From positions 1 through 56,664 of the forward strand of contig NZ_PPQC01000039.1 of NCBI RefSeq assembly GCF_002902365.1: a stretch of DNA of 56,664 bases, written 5' to 3'. Under the pieces are notes generated by a model that saw nothing but the letters and a program-made list of their open reading frames with translations, ran no database searches and was not told where the DNA came from. Shown piece by piece: positions 1 through 9,430 of the stretch; position 1 is the stretch's first letter; each line of letters begins with the position of its first letter. Made by a program: the position numbers and the translations under genes. This DNA comes from Staphylococcus cohnii subsp. cohnii. Its GTDB lineage: Bacteria > Bacillota > Bacilli > Staphylococcales > Staphylococcaceae.

Positions 1-44
1 CTCCCTTCAAAGTTTACATTTTTAAGTGTCTACTTTGAAGGGAG
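1..44. repeat. Palindromic hairpin repeat, copy 1 (terminator-like)
   Basis: Perfect 13-base inverted arms (CTCCCTTCAAAGT at 1-13 and its complement at 32-44) flank an 18-base loop. Bases 1-51 are identical, loop included, to 49668-49718. The second copy has a run of As on its left, so it would act as a terminator on the minus strand. The left flank of this copy lies outside the window, so the T-run cannot be checked here. Confidence 0.75.
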
Positions 45-139
45 CATATCAGTAAATGGATGCGTCCTTTATTTATTTGAAATTTACGATTTCAACCGTT
101 ATTGTCATTTATATTCTTGACTATTTTAAAACGTTTTAT

Positions 140-340
140 TTAAGCAATAAATACAAACAGTTCAATAATTGCAAGAATTAAAAACACTAGAAAAACAATG
201 CCGTAAATATTATTTTTCTTTATACTTTCTTTGCTTGCTTTTTGCTGTTTTGCTTTGTTATTTATATTGGAAAAGAAAGTAATACCTGAATAAACTGCAA
301 TAAGTACTGTGACACCAAATAAAATCCATGTACCAATCAT
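140..340 (-). CDS. Small two-helix membrane protein, function unknown
   Basis: 66 residues. Two hydrophobic segments (about residues 3-24 and 46-65) flank a lysine-rich linker (about 28-44), so it should be an integral membrane protein with a short charged loop. A strong ribosome binding site (GAGGAGG) lies upstream of the ATG. I do not recognise a named family. It stands alone, divergent from the VOC gene at 554. The good RBS and clear two-TM pattern support a real gene. Confidence 0.6.
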   Translation of the reverse strand: MIGTWILFGVTVLIAVYSGITFFSNINNKAKQQKASKESIKKNNIYGIVFLVFLILAIIELFVFIA

Positions 341-553
341 ATATACAACCTCCTCTAGTAACTAAAATAAATATTTGAACATATAAAATAATTATTCCTA
401 TTATATACCTATATTAATACATTTCTGCTAATCCTCCAATGTTTAAAAATTACAATTTTGTAAATACAATCACAATCAGATACTTCATCATACAAATAAC
501 ATGAAAAATAAGTTATAATGTATTGAAAAGATATGAATAGAGGGGTTAATATA

Positions 554-1363
554 ATGAATGGTCTTAGAAGTGTTACTACAGGGACAAATGATTTAAGTAA
601 AACCAAAGAGTTATTCTCAAACATACTTGGATTAAATGTGGCAGATAAAGGACAAGCTTTACGTTTTGGTGATGCTGAATTAAATTCAGGTACACGTATA
701 CATTTTGTAGAAGTACCAAACTATATTAACAATAACAACCATATTGAAAATATCGGATTGAGGGTTCCAAGTGATGAAGGAATTGAAGAATATCAATCTA
801 TTTTAAAACAACATCAAATTTCTTTCAGTTCACCTACAGATTTAAATGGCCATAAATACTTCAATTTCCAAGATCAAAATGGTCAAACATTTAATATTTA
901 TTCCAATGAACATAACTCTGGCACCCCATTAGGTATACCTACATTCGAAAGTAATGTAAACCCATTACATCAGATTCAAGGGCTAGGACCTGTAATCTTA
1001 AAAGTTAATGATATTGTACTCACACAATCTATTTTAACTAGAGTATTTGGCCTAGAACATTTTGCAGAATATACGCCTAGTGAACATGCTGATTTTAAAA
1101 TACAAGTTTTTCGTATAGGTGATGGTGGTTTGGGTGGTGAGCTACATGTTTACGCTTCAAACGAGGAAATTTTAATGCCAGAACATGGTATATTAGAACA
1201 AATTGAATTCGGAATAGAATCTAAATCACAATTTCAAAAGACTATTGAAGAACTTGAATCCATAGGAATACCTTATCAAACGTTAGATCAAGAAGGCGAA
1301 AGATCATTAAGAATCACTGAAAAAAGTGGTATTACATTCATTTTAACCTTAGAAACTTCATAA
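554..1363 (+). CDS. VOC (glyoxalase/bleomycin resistance) family protein, two domains
   Basis: 269 residues with two tandem vicinal-oxygen-chelate modules (about 1-125 and 140-269), the arrangement of ring-cleaving dioxygenase-like and glyoxalase-like proteins. The first module starts RSVTTGTNDLSKTKELFSN. The ATG at 554 is chosen over one at 533 because AGGGGTTA sits just upstream of it; the ORF is open to 533. The substrate cannot be read from sequence; members bind a metal and act on small organic molecules or thiol adducts. It is followed after 23 bases by a small gene and may be cotranscribed with it. Confidence 0.8.
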   Translation: MNGLRSVTTGTNDLSKTKELFSNILGLNVADKGQALRFGDAELNSGTRIHFVEVPNYINNNNHIENIGLRVPSDEGIEEYQSILKQHQISFSSPTDLNGHKYFNFQDQNGQTFNIYSNEHNSGTPLGIPTFESNVNPLHQIQGLGPVILKVNDIVLTQSILTRVFGLEHFAEYTPSEHADFKIQVFRIGDGGLGGELHVYASNEEILMPEHGILEQIEFGIESKSQFQKTIEELESIGIPYQTLDQEGERSLRITEKSGITFILTLETS

Positions 1364-1386
1364 TAAAAAAGAGAGGATTTTTAGAA

Positions 1387-1590
1387 ATGTTACACGAAAC
1401 TTGGAAAGATCATACACCCATTAAAAAAGTAGAAGTTACACATACAGATGCACAAAAGTTCACAGTCTCTGATATGTTAACTGTGGGACAACAATATGAT
1501 GTAATAAATGAAACTGAAGAATATTATCAAATCATCGACAACTCTGGACTTGTTGGTGGCTACTTTAAAACCTACTTTAAAGAGGTATAA
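1387..1590 (+). CDS. Small conserved protein, DUF6501-like
   Basis: 67 residues, soluble, acidic and aromatic-rich, ending with a GGYFKTYF segment. It resembles from memory a short Bacillales family (DUF6501) of unknown role with a conserved HTD...VGQQYDV...NETEE...IDNSG...GG pattern. A GAGAGG ribosome binding site precedes the ATG, 23 bases after the VOC gene, and a terminator follows at 1651. No function is proposed. Confidence 0.7.
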   Translation: MLHETWKDHTPIKKVEVTHTDAQKFTVSDMLTVGQQYDVINETEEYYQIIDNSGLVGGYFKTYFKEV

Positions 1591-1650
1591 TTTACAGTAT
1601 GACACATGCACTATTGAAAATGTGCACTTTAAATATTGCTTAAATTAATA

Positions 1651-1698
1651 AGACTAGGGCTATAATATCAAACATTATTCAAGCCCCGGTCTATTTTT
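1651..1698 (+). terminator. Rho-independent terminator after the DUF6501-like gene
   Basis: Stem AGACTAGGGCT pairs with AGCCCCGGTCT (one G-U pair, one mismatch) around a loop of about 20 bases, followed by a T-rich run. It separates the VOC pair from the MoxR operon. Confidence 0.65.
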
Positions 1699-1749
1699 AA
1701 TGATATGGATTTTTTATAACTTATTTTAATTTTAAAGGAGTAAGAAACA

Positions 1750-2541
1750 ATGGCGAAATCACAATATATTAATAAAGATGAAACAGTATTTGATGATGCA
1801 AAATCATTGATGGCATTAAATAAAAACATTTTATTAAAAGGACCAACGGGCTCAGGAAAAACAAAGCTAGCTGAGACTTTAAGTGAAACAATACAGCGAC
1901 CAATGCATCAAGTCAATTGTTCAGTAGATTTAGATGCTGAAAGTTTATTAGGTTTTAAAACTATACAGACAAATGAAAACGGTACTCAAGAAATTGTATT
2001 TATTGATGGACCAGTAATCAAAGCGATGAAAGAAGGCCATATTCTTTATATCGACGAAATCAACATGGCAAAACCAGAAACATTACCAATTTTAAACGGT
2101 GTATTAGATTACCGCAGAAAATTAACAAATCCATTCACTGGCGAAGTGATTAATGCTGCTCCAGGATTTAATGTTATCGCTGCAATAAATGAGGGCTATA
2201 TTGGAACATTACCGATGAACGAAGCACTAAAAAACCGTTTTATAGTCATTCAAGTAGATTATATTGATGGGGATATATTAAGTGATGTGATTAAAGATCA
2301 AAGCCAATTAGCAGATGATACGACAATACAAAAAATCATCAATTTTAATGAAGATTTACGAACAATGACAAAACAAGGTCAAATATCTGAAGAAGCAGCG
2401 AGCATACGTGCTTTAATCGATTTAAGTGATTTGGCTACCGTGATGCCTATAGAACGTGCCATCAAACGTACAATTATTGATAAATTAGAGGACGAACGTG
2501 AGCAACAAGCGATATTAAATGCGGTAGAATTAAATTTTTAG
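1750..2541 (+). CDS. MoxR-family AAA+ ATPase
   Basis: 263 residues. Walker A GPTGSGKT at 31-38 and Walker B ILYIDEIN at 98-105 (D102, E103) are intact. The layout is that of MoxR/NorQ/CbbQ ATPases, which work with a VWA-domain partner as a chaperone or metal-insertion machine for a target protein. The partner is next (2554, 12 bases downstream), so the pair forms a two-gene operon. The start is supported by AAAGGAG. No candidate target such as a dehydrogenase, NO reductase or Rubisco lies beside it, so the client is unknown. Confidence 0.9.
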   Translation: MAKSQYINKDETVFDDAKSLMALNKNILLKGPTGSGKTKLAETLSETIQRPMHQVNCSVDLDAESLLGFKTIQTNENGTQEIVFIDGPVIKAMKEGHILYIDEINMAKPETLPILNGVLDYRRKLTNPFTGEVINAAPGFNVIAAINEGYIGTLPMNEALKNRFIVIQVDYIDGDILSDVIKDQSQLADDTTIQKIINFNEDLRTMTKQGQISEEAASIRALIDLSDLATVMPIERAIKRTIIDKLEDEREQQAILNAVELNF

Positions 2542-2553
2542 TGAGGGATATTT

Positions 2554-4443
2554 ATGAGCGATCGTTTTATATTATTTAATGATGAACAGCTGGATGCAAA
2601 GCAAGTGATGATGCTGCAAGATTTAGCTCGATTATTACTTAAAAATGAACAAACACAAGTTAAAATTCAAAAATTCCCATATTACGATCCAATCAATAAT
2701 ATGTTAATAACGAGTTCTTTTTGGTCACATAGAAAAAAAGATATTGAAACAACAGGGCTTAAAACAGATGTTATGCTCGCAGCTTATGGCTACCAATTGA
2801 TGGATGAAACAGTAATCAACAAAGTCATTCACAATGATACGTTTAAGCATCCAAAATTTTTCCAACAGCTGTTTAAATTACTAGAAGATAAAAGAATATT
2901 AAACGAAATTGTTAAGCAACGACCATCTACCAAAGATGCAATTCACATGCGTAATGAAATTAGATTAAGCTATACACGTACTCAAATTAATGTATATAAA
3001 ACAAAAAAAACATTTACAGATTTGCTCTTTTTATATTTGGAATCTTCGTTTTTAACTGAAAACTTTTACGACGTACCTCAAATTGGTCCACAAATTGATG
3101 ATATTCTGTTAAATATGTATCAATACCTGCCTAATTTTTTCTATAATGATTCTTCTGAGGATAATATGTACTTAGCTGAACGGATCATGTTTCAAATTGA
3201 TGATATCTTAAACGAAGATATGCTAAATGAATATTATCATTTACCTAAAAAAGTATATGAAGCAATTCATGAACTTAATTTTGAAGATTTAAAACGAACA
3301 GATGCAAGTAATACTGATAATGCTTCAAACAATGATCATGATGAAGAGAGTGTCAGCGAGGATATTGAATCCAATCATCAAGATAGTGCTTCACAAGGTG
3401 GTGCATATTTAGAAATGGAACTTCATGAAGGTGAAAATAGTGATGTTATTGGCGATAATGACACTGCTAGAGAAGGTGACAGTGGTGATGATATGACAGA
3501 TATGCAAACAAAAAAAGGTAAAGGTTCCACAAACCAAATAGAAAGTGATGAGGGCGGATCAATCGGCAATAATTCTGCTTTTGCATTAAAAGGCATAAAT
3601 GCAAACGTTGATGTTAAATGGAACGTACCTGAAATACGACCTGAATATCAAAATGAATATCACGAAGTTGAAAACGAAGTACAATTTGAAACAAAAGATT
3701 TGATACAAATTATCAAAAAAACAATAGATAGAGAATACCAAGATGAACGTCGAAATCTAACCAAAGGTCGATTACAAAAAAATTTATTAAATTGGTTTAT
3801 TGATGATCAATATAAATTATTTTATAAAAAACAAGATTTAAGCCAAACTTTTGATGCAACATTCACATTGTTAGTGGATGCATCGGCAAGTATGCAGGAT
3901 AAAATGTCTGAAACAATCAAAGGTGTCGTTTTATTTCATGAAACGTTAAAATCGTTAAACGTAAAACATGAAATTTTAGCATTTAATGAAGATGCATTTG
4001 ATGCTGATGATACAAAACAACCTAATATCATTGATGAAATTATAGCTTATGATCAATCAACTATAAAACGAGAAGGACCTAGAATAATGGCCTTAGAACC
4101 TCAAGATGATAATAGAGACGGTGTGGCAATTAGAATTGGAAGTGAACGTTTAATGCGTAGAGCGCATAATCAGCGTTTTCTAATTGTATTCTCTGATGGT
4201 GAGCCATCCGCTTATAATTATAGCCAAGATGGTATTCTTGATACTTATGAAGCAGTGGAAACAGCTCGTAAATTGGGTATTGAAGTTTTTAATGTATTTT
4301 TAAGTCAAGATCCAATTACAGAAGACATTGAAGAAACAATTCATAATATTTATGGTAACTATGCAATTTTCGTTGAAGGTGTAGAAAATCTACCAAGCCA
4401 CCTTGCACCATTACTTAAAAAATTATTATTAAAATCTTTTTAG
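2554..4443 (+). CDS. VWA-domain protein, partner of the MoxR ATPase (NorD/CobT-like)
   Basis: 629 residues in three parts: an alpha-rich N-terminal region (1-245); a low-complexity acidic linker rich in Asp, Glu, Ser and Asn (about 249-345); and a C-terminal von Willebrand A domain (about 435-629). The MIDAS metal site is visible as DASAS starting at D442, with a later acidic motif SDGEP (D548). The pattern ATPase plus acidic-linker VWA is that of NorQ/NorD, CbbQ/CbbO and CobS/CobT. The VWA protein probably bridges the ATPase to its substrate. It carries no signal peptide and should be cytosolic. Confidence 0.88.
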   Translation: MSDRFILFNDEQLDAKQVMMLQDLARLLLKNEQTQVKIQKFPYYDPINNMLITSSFWSHRKKDIETTGLKTDVMLAAYGYQLMDETVINKVIHNDTFKHPKFFQQLFKLLEDKRILNEIVKQRPSTKDAIHMRNEIRLSYTRTQINVYKTKKTFTDLLFLYLESSFLTENFYDVPQIGPQIDDILLNMYQYLPNFFYNDSSEDNMYLAERIMFQIDDILNEDMLNEYYHLPKKVYEAIHELNFEDLKRTDASNTDNASNNDHDEESVSEDIESNHQDSASQGGAYLEMELHEGENSDVIGDNDTAREGDSGDDMTDMQTKKGKGSTNQIESDEGGSIGNNSAFALKGINANVDVKWNVPEIRPEYQNEYHEVENEVQFETKDLIQIIKKTIDREYQDERRNLTKGRLQKNLLNWFIDDQYKLFYKKQDLSQTFDATFTLLVDASASMQDKMSETIKGVVLFHETLKSLNVKHEILAFNEDAFDADDTKQPNIIDEIIAYDQSTIKREGPRIMALEPQDDNRDGVAIRIGSERLMRRAHNQRFLIVFSDGEPSAYNYSQDGILDTYEAVETARKLGIEVFNVFLSQDPITEDIEETIHNIYGNYAIFVEGVENLPSHLAPLLKKLLLKSF

Positions 4444-4564
4444 TACGTAATTTATTTATAAAATCACACATAAATTGAAATATTCAGAAATTTATATAGA
4501 CGCATTCTTATAAATCGTGATAGAATAGTAAATATTATTTTATAGGCAAGAAGGAGAACGATTT

Positions 4565-5908
4565 ATGAATAAAAATACATGGATTATAGGGTTTACACTG
4601 TTCGCTATGTTTTTCGGAGCAGGGAATCTTATATTTCCACCAAATTTAGGTTTAGATAGCGGTCAATTCTTTTGGCCTTCTATATTAGCATTTGCTTTAA
4701 CAGGTATAGGATTACCATTATTAGGGGTAGTCGTTGGTGCTTTAGATAAACAAGGTTATATTGGTTCTTTAAATAAAATTTCGCCAAAATTCTCTGTTGT
4801 ATTCTTAATTATCATATATTTAACAATAGGGCCACTTTTTGCAATACCACGTACTGCATCAACGTCATTTGAAATGACAATTACACCAATTGCCCATACT
4901 AATAGCAGTTTAGCATTGTTTATATTTACAATTATTTACTTTTTAGTAGTTTTATATTTATGTATCAATCCAAATAAAATGGTAGATCGCATTGGTTCAT
5001 TGTTAACACCTTTATTATTGATTACTATTTTAGCGATGATTATCAAAGGGTTTGTTGATTATGGTAGCAATTCACATAGTCAAGCAGCTGAAGCTTTCAC
5101 TTCTAATTTTGCAGGATTTTCTCAAGGATTTACTAATGGTTATTTAACAATGGATGCTATTGCTGCCATTGCTTTTTCAATGATTGTAGTTAACGCGGTT
5201 AAAGCGACTGGTATCACGCATGCTAATAAAATTTTCAGACAAACACTATTGGCTGGTATTATTGCTGCAGTTGCACTTATGTTTATTTATATTTCTTTAG
5301 GATTTATAGGTAACCACATGGCTGTACCGCAAGAGAAAGTGGCAAGTTTAATTGCTAATGATCAAAATATTGGCACATATTTACTAACAACAATGGCAAG
5401 CACTGGATTTGGCGCTTTTGGGAAGTACTTGCTAGGTATTATCGTTGCACTTGCTTGTTTAACTACTGCTTGCGGATTGATTGTATCTGTTTCAGAGTAT
5501 TTCAATAGAATATTCCCAAAAATTTCATACAAAGCTTACGTTATCATCTTTACATTAGTGAGTTTTATTTTAGCAAACCAAGGATTAAATTCAGTGATTA
5601 CGATGTCAGTTCCAGTTTTAAGTATTGTATATCCAGTAGCTATCACTTCAGTACTACTCATATTAATTGCACGTTTTGTTCCAACAAAACCAATTGCACA
5701 ACAAATTCCTGTAGCGGTGGTTTCTATTGTTTCGATCCTTAGTGTGGTACATTCACAAGGATGGATTAAATTAGGCCTTATTGATAATTTACCATTGAAA
5801 GATTATTCATTAGAATGGTTCCCGATTGCAGTTATCACTACAATTATTGGATATATTGTAGCGCCATTGTTTAAAAAACAAAAAACTATTATTTACGAAA
5901 AAGAATAG
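4565..5908 (+). CDS. brnQ: Branched-chain amino acid transporter, BrnQ/LIVCS family
   Basis: 447 residues with about 12 hydrophobic segments and the family opening [14 protein letters not shown] near the N-terminus. BrnQ carriers take up Leu, Ile and Val with Na+ or H+. Staphylococci have several paralogues, so which BrnQ this is cannot be fixed from sequence alone. AGAAGGAG lies before the ATG. It is monocistronic: 121 bases separate it from the VWA gene and a perfect hairpin follows. Confidence 0.88.
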   Translation: MNKNTWIIGFTLFAMFFGAGNLIFPPNLGLDSGQFFWPSILAFALTGIGLPLLGVVVGALDKQGYIGSLNKISPKFSVVFLIIIYLTIGPLFAIPRTASTSFEMTITPIAHTNSSLALFIFTIIYFLVVLYLCINPNKMVDRIGSLLTPLLLITILAMIIKGFVDYGSNSHSQAAEAFTSNFAGFSQGFTNGYLTMDAIAAIAFSMIVVNAVKATGITHANKIFRQTLLAGIIAAVALMFIYISLGFIGNHMAVPQEKVASLIANDQNIGTYLLTTMASTGFGAFGKYLLGIIVALACLTTACGLIVSVSEYFNRIFPKISYKAYVIIFTLVSFILANQGLNSVITMSVPVLSIVYPVAITSVLLILIARFVPTKPIAQQIPVAVVSIVSILSVVHSQGWIKLGLIDNLPLKDYSLEWFPIAVITTIIGYIVAPLFKKQKTIIYEKE

Positions 5909-5951
5909 CATAATCAAATAGCTAAGATATAGACATCCTTCTTTAATAAAT

Positions 5952-5981
5952 AAACGTCAATTTCAATAGAAATTGACGTTT
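5952..5981 (+). terminator. Hairpin after brnQ
   Basis: Perfect 12-base inverted repeat (AAACGTCAATTT) around a short loop, 44 bases past the brnQ stop. The arm itself ends in TTT but the following T-run is short, so termination may be partial. Confidence 0.6.
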
Positions 5982-6100
5982 GCTGCATATTGGGGTAGAT
6001 TTATTATGCGAAACTGAGCATATGACTGGTGAGAAATATGATTTATTGATTACAATTTATGCCTATGCCACAACATACAAAATAAAATATTCTTTTCAAG

Positions 6101-6146
6101 AAAAAAGCCTGTAAATGAATCATGGAAATCATTCATTTACAGGCTT
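6101..6146 (-). terminator. Rho-independent terminator of the XpaC/TelA cluster
   Basis: Arms AAGCCTGTAAATGAAT and complement around a short loop. On the minus strand the stem is followed by TTTTTT, 30 bases beyond the TelA-family stop. Confidence 0.85.
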
Positions 6147-6176
6147 ATTATGATGGACTTATATTTTAAATTCTTG

Positions 6177-7310
6177 TTACTTTTGCTGTTTCATACCTAA
6201 TAATTGATTCTTCATTTCTGTTTCTAATTGGTTTAATTCAGTTTCTGCTTGTCTACGTTTATTTCGACCTTGTTCTTGAATTTGAAGTGTTTGTTCAATC
6301 GTATCAATAATATCTTGTTGTGTTGTTTTTAAGGTTTCAATATCAACGACACCACGTTCATTTTCAGTAGCTGTAGCAACTGCATTTTGTTTTAATAGTT
6401 CTGAATTCTTGAGTAACAAATTATTTGTTGTATCTGTTACTGCTTTCTGTGCAGAAACTGCATTGCGTTGTCTCATTAACGTCAAAGCAATTGACATTTG
6501 ATTTTTCCATAAAGGAATACTCGTTAAAATGGAACTTTGAATCTTTTCTGCTAATGCATGGTTTACATTTTGAATCATTCGAATTTGAGGTGCTGTTTGT
6601 ATAGCAATTTGTCTAGATAGTTGTAAGTCATAAATGCGTTTATCTAATCTATCTATAAACTGTTCCATATCTGATACAGCTTGAACATCCATTTGATTAC
6701 CTGTAGATTTAGCTTGCGCGTTTAATTTAGGTACATCTTCCTGCTGTAGCATTTGTTGCTTTCTTTTAGCCGCTTCAATATACAGTGTTAATTCATCAAA
6801 ATACGCTTTATTTAAATTATACAATTCATCTAGCATTCCTATATCTTTATTTAAATTATTTTTATGTTTGTCTAATTCAATAGAAATACGATCTATTTGA
6901 GAACCAACAGATTGCATTTTTGAAAAAATTTCATTTACTGATGCTTTTGTTCGTCTAAAAATACGTTTTAATTTCGATTGATTTTCTGGGTTTAACTCAT
7001 CTGGGTTTACAGATTTAAGTTTGCTCATCAATCCATTTAATGATTCCCCAACAGGACCGACATCTGTAGTTTTTACCTCATTAAGAATACGGTGTGAGAA
7101 TTGGGACATATCAGATTGTGCAGTAGTACCGTAATTTAATAAGCTATCATTATCCATTGGTTTTATTTGTTTACTCAATTCATCAATTTTTTGTTGATCA
7201 TCTTGAGTAAATTGTTTTGAGCTGTTGATAATTTCTGATTCATTTGCTGATTGTTCATCAATATATTTATCCAATGGATGCGAATTTAAAAAGTCTTGTT
7301 CTCTTACCAT
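6177..7310 (-). CDS. TelA/KlaA (toxic anion resistance) family protein
   Basis: 377 residues, largely alpha-helical and coiled coil, soluble, with a KQIKPMDNDSLLNYG segment near the N-terminus typical of the family (YaaN in B. subtilis). The family is named for plasmid-encoded tellurite resistance, but chromosomal members are of uncertain role, possibly cell-envelope stress. It lies 28 bases downstream of an XpaC-like gene, the same pairing as xpaC-yaaN in B. subtilis, which supports both calls. A GGAGTG ribosome binding site supports the start. Confidence 0.85.
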   Translation of the reverse strand: MVREQDFLNSHPLDKYIDEQSANESEIINSSKQFTQDDQQKIDELSKQIKPMDNDSLLNYGTTAQSDMSQFSHRILNEVKTTDVGPVGESLNGLMSKLKSVNPDELNPENQSKLKRIFRRTKASVNEIFSKMQSVGSQIDRISIELDKHKNNLNKDIGMLDELYNLNKAYFDELTLYIEAAKRKQQMLQQEDVPKLNAQAKSTGNQMDVQAVSDMEQFIDRLDKRIYDLQLSRQIAIQTAPQIRMIQNVNHALAEKIQSSILTSIPLWKNQMSIALTLMRQRNAVSAQKAVTDTTNNLLLKNSELLKQNAVATATENERGVVDIETLKTTQQDIIDTIEQTLQIQEQGRNKRRQAETELNQLETEMKNQLLGMKQQK

Positions 7311-7338
7311 TTAATTTCACTCCATTTCTTCATGTAAT

Positions 7339-7959
7339 TTACTTATGCCTTTTTTGTTCAATTTTATTTAATTCCATTTCTATATCTAATTGACTATAAT
7401 CTTCTTCATTAATTCTCTTTAAGTCCGCTACTAAAGTTCGTTTAACTTCATCTAATGTGATGCGAGTTTGTGCTAACTTTTGCTTTTCTTCTTTAGATTT
7501 TTTTGGAGATTTTGCCAATCTCGTATAAGCTTCAATGAGATTCAATGCATTATCAATATGAGAGTAGAAAAAACTTTCTACTTTAAAAAACATTCTAGGT
7601 TGTTGTTTAACAGCAAAGTAAATAGCTCGAGATAATCTATATATTTCATTTACTTGTCTAAAATCTTTGATTGATCTCACATTAACAAAAGATTTTAAAA
7701 TTCTTCTTATCTTGTCTTGAGCATTATTTAATTGACTATTTACAAAATGATAATCTCTTCGTGTTAAGCCAATTTCATTTAAATATTTTCTAGAAGTTAA
7801 ACGCTGAGTAGGGAAGTAGAATGCTATAAACGCTACTGCAGAAATAAGGAAATCAAAAATAAAATTTAATTCTAATGCAAATATACTAGAAATCCACGCG
7901 ATAACTGCTATTGGAAAAGCAATAATGGTCCCATAAATTCGCGAAATATTATATCTCAA
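7339..7959 (-). CDS. XpaC-like membrane-anchored protein
   Basis: 206 residues. Two hydrophobic segments near the N-terminus (about 12-30 and 33-51) are followed by a long charged helical region. This matches the XpaC family (named for hydrolysis of an indolyl phosphate; true activity unproven). The start is TTG at 7959, with AAAGGAAG at good distance; no in-frame ATG lies nearby. It sits 13 bases after the acylphosphatase gene and just before the TelA gene, so the three probably form one transcript. Confidence 0.75.
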   Translation of the reverse strand: MRYNISRIYGTIIAFPIAVIAWISSIFALELNFIFDFLISAVAFIAFYFPTQRLTSRKYLNEIGLTRRDYHFVNSQLNNAQDKIRRILKSFVNVRSIKDFRQVNEIYRLSRAIYFAVKQQPRMFFKVESFFYSHIDNALNLIEAYTRLAKSPKKSKEEKQKLAQTRITLDEVKRTLVADLKRINEEDYSQLDIEMELNKIEQKRHK

Positions 7960-7972
7960 ACTTCATCTTCCT

Positions 7973-8242
7973 TTATAATGTACTAAATTTTTTCCATGAT
8001 GGGTTCGTTTCTATTTCTTCAATTTCATAATCTTCAACTTGAGAAGCAGGTGAAGCACCCTCAATGATAGCGTTAATAAATGAAGTTAGTGATGCCTCAT
8101 CACTTTGGGCGTATATTTCTACATAATCAGATATATTTTGAACAGTACCCACAACATTATATTTTCTTGCTATCTTCTCGGTATAATAGCGAAAACCAAC
8201 GCCTTGAACTATACCGAATACTTTAATATGTTTGCATTGCAT
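7973..8242 (-). CDS. acyP: Acylphosphatase
   Basis: 89 residues, the standard length. The signature GIVQGVGFRYY (residues 10-20) holds the catalytic Arg, and VQNISDYVEI carries the catalytic Asn. It hydrolyses acyl phosphates in the cytosol. The start is ATG at 8242, preceded by AGAGGTG; the frame is open further upstream but that adds 13 residues not seen in the family. First gene of the acyP-xpaC-telA cluster. Confidence 0.92.
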   Translation of the reverse strand: MQCKHIKVFGIVQGVGFRYYTEKIARKYNVVGTVQNISDYVEIYAQSDEASLTSFINAIIEGASPASQVEDYEIEEIETNPSWKKFSTL

Positions 8243-8573
8243 ATAAACACCTCTTATTATCATTATACGAAATTTTGTCATACAAAACTAATATTTTTGT
8301 CTGAACAACAATTGTCTATCCGTCAAAAGTATGAAACAGATAACTTGATTTTGTGTATGATACAGTTAAAATATTACACATAGCTATTTTGCAATATCAT
8401 TTGAGTATCGTTGAATAACTGTATTTTTTAATGCATTACTTACATATGGCTAATACGTGCAAATAAATCAAAATGAACATAATAAATCAAACTTAATATA
8501 ATGTTGATAATGAACGAAAAATGTATTTGTCGAAGTTAAAATATGAAGTTGAAAGTGAAAGGGTGTAATTTAC
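8243..8573. other. 331-bp intergenic region, divergent promoters presumed
   Basis: AT-rich spacer between acyP (minus) and the DUF1033-like gene (plus). Any ORF here is a shadow of acyP. I see no clear hairpin or named element; promoters for both neighbours must lie here but none is strong enough to call. Confidence 0.5.
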
Positions 8574-8879
8574 ATGTGGACAGTTGCAAAAATTCGAGCT
8601 GATTATGAAGGCTGGTGGTTATTTAGTGACTGGACTGATCATATCGTAGAACAATATCATTTTGAAAACTATGAGAAAATGCTAAATTACTATCAATCAA
8701 TCATTGAAAATAGTAAAAAGCATTATGATAATTTCCTCGTTGGTAAATACAATATTCATGCATTTTATAATAATTGTGAATTAGGATTTTGTGAAGATTG
8801 TGATGAAGATTTACAGATTTTTTATAGTTATATTGTTTTAAATAATAATGAAGTTTATTATAAATTACCGATTGTTTAA
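8574..8879 (+). CDS. DUF1033-family protein
   Basis: 101 residues, small, acidic, and rich in Tyr, Trp and Asn. It opens MWTVAKIRADYEGWW and carries a CEDCDEDLQIFYSY segment with three Cys, features I associate with DUF1033. Role unknown. It has a GAAAGGGTG ribosome binding site and directly precedes cspA, an adjacency I recall from other staphylococci. Confidence 0.8.
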   Translation: MWTVAKIRADYEGWWLFSDWTDHIVEQYHFENYEKMLNYYQSIIENSKKHYDNFLVGKYNIHAFYNNCELGFCEDCDEDLQIFYSYIVLNNNEVYYKLPIV

Positions 8880-8902
8880 TAAATTGTTTTTTCATAATTG
8901 CA

Positions 8903-8931
8903 TTGCATTTTCAGCTATTATGGCTTATAAT
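8903..8931 (+). promoter_or_regulatory. Probable cspA promoter
   Basis: TTGCAT, a 17-base spacer, then TATAAT (8926-8931). Transcription from about 8938 would give a leader of roughly 125 bases before the cspA ATG. A long leader is normal for cold-shock genes, whose 5' UTR acts as an RNA thermosensor in other bacteria. Confidence 0.65.
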
Positions 8932-9063
8932 ATGAGTCAAGCAATTGTTTTATTCCATATTGCAAAGAATATTGTAAGACAGATTTACACTGTGAAATTG
9001 TATTTTTTGTAATATGCGAATAATGCATATTGAATGAATATTAGTCTTGGAGGTTTCACATTT

Positions 9064-9264
9064 ATGAAACAAGGTACAGTAAAATGGTTTAACGCTGAAA
9101 AAGGATTTGGTTTTATCGAAGTAGAAGGAGAAAACGATGTATTCGTACACTTCTCAGCGATTAACCAAGAAGGTTACAAATCATTAGAAGAAGGTCAATC
9201 AGTTGAATTTGAAGTAGTTGAAGGCGACCGCGGTCCTCAAGCTGCGAACGTTGTAAAACTATAA
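9064..9264 (+). CDS. cspA: Cold-shock protein CspA
   Basis: 66 residues, a single cold-shock domain. RNP1 KGFGFIEV (13-20) and RNP2 VFVHF (26-30) are intact. It binds single-stranded RNA/DNA as an RNA chaperone; in S. aureus CspA is a main Csp. The start at 9064 is preceded by GGAGG; the ORF is open 30 bases further, but [10 protein letters not shown] is the family start. A strong terminator follows. Confidence 0.96.
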   Translation: MKQGTVKWFNAEKGFGFIEVEGENDVFVHFSAINQEGYKSLEEGQSVEFEVVEGDRGPQAANVVKL

Positions 9265-9288
9265 TATAGATTGCAATATTGACTATAA

Positions 9289-9317
9289 AAAGAACCTTGT
9301 TAAAGGTTCTTTTTTAA
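9289..9317 (+). terminator. cspA terminator
   Basis: Stem AAGAACCTT with its complement, tiny loop, then TTTTTT; 25 bases past the cspA stop. Confidence 0.9.
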
Positions 9318-9343
9318 TATATAAATTAATAAATTGTAACTTA

Positions 9344-9398
9344 AAAAGCTCTTTTTAAAGTGAATACTCGTAAATCGGGTACTTTAAAAAGAGCTTTT
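9344..9398. terminator. Bidirectional terminator between cspA and lysA
   Basis: 18-base perfect arms (AAAAGCTCTTTTTAAAGT and complement) give T-runs on both strands. It ends the lysC-lysA operon on the minus strand, 33 bases past the lysA stop. Confidence 0.88.
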
Positions 9399-9430
9399 AT
9401 ACATGATTGGTTCTTTATAACACTAACAAG

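Noticed and set aside
8701..8895. 64-residue minus-strand ORF opposite the DUF1033-like gene
   Set aside because: Low-complexity reading of an AT-rich gene on the other strand; no ribosome binding site.
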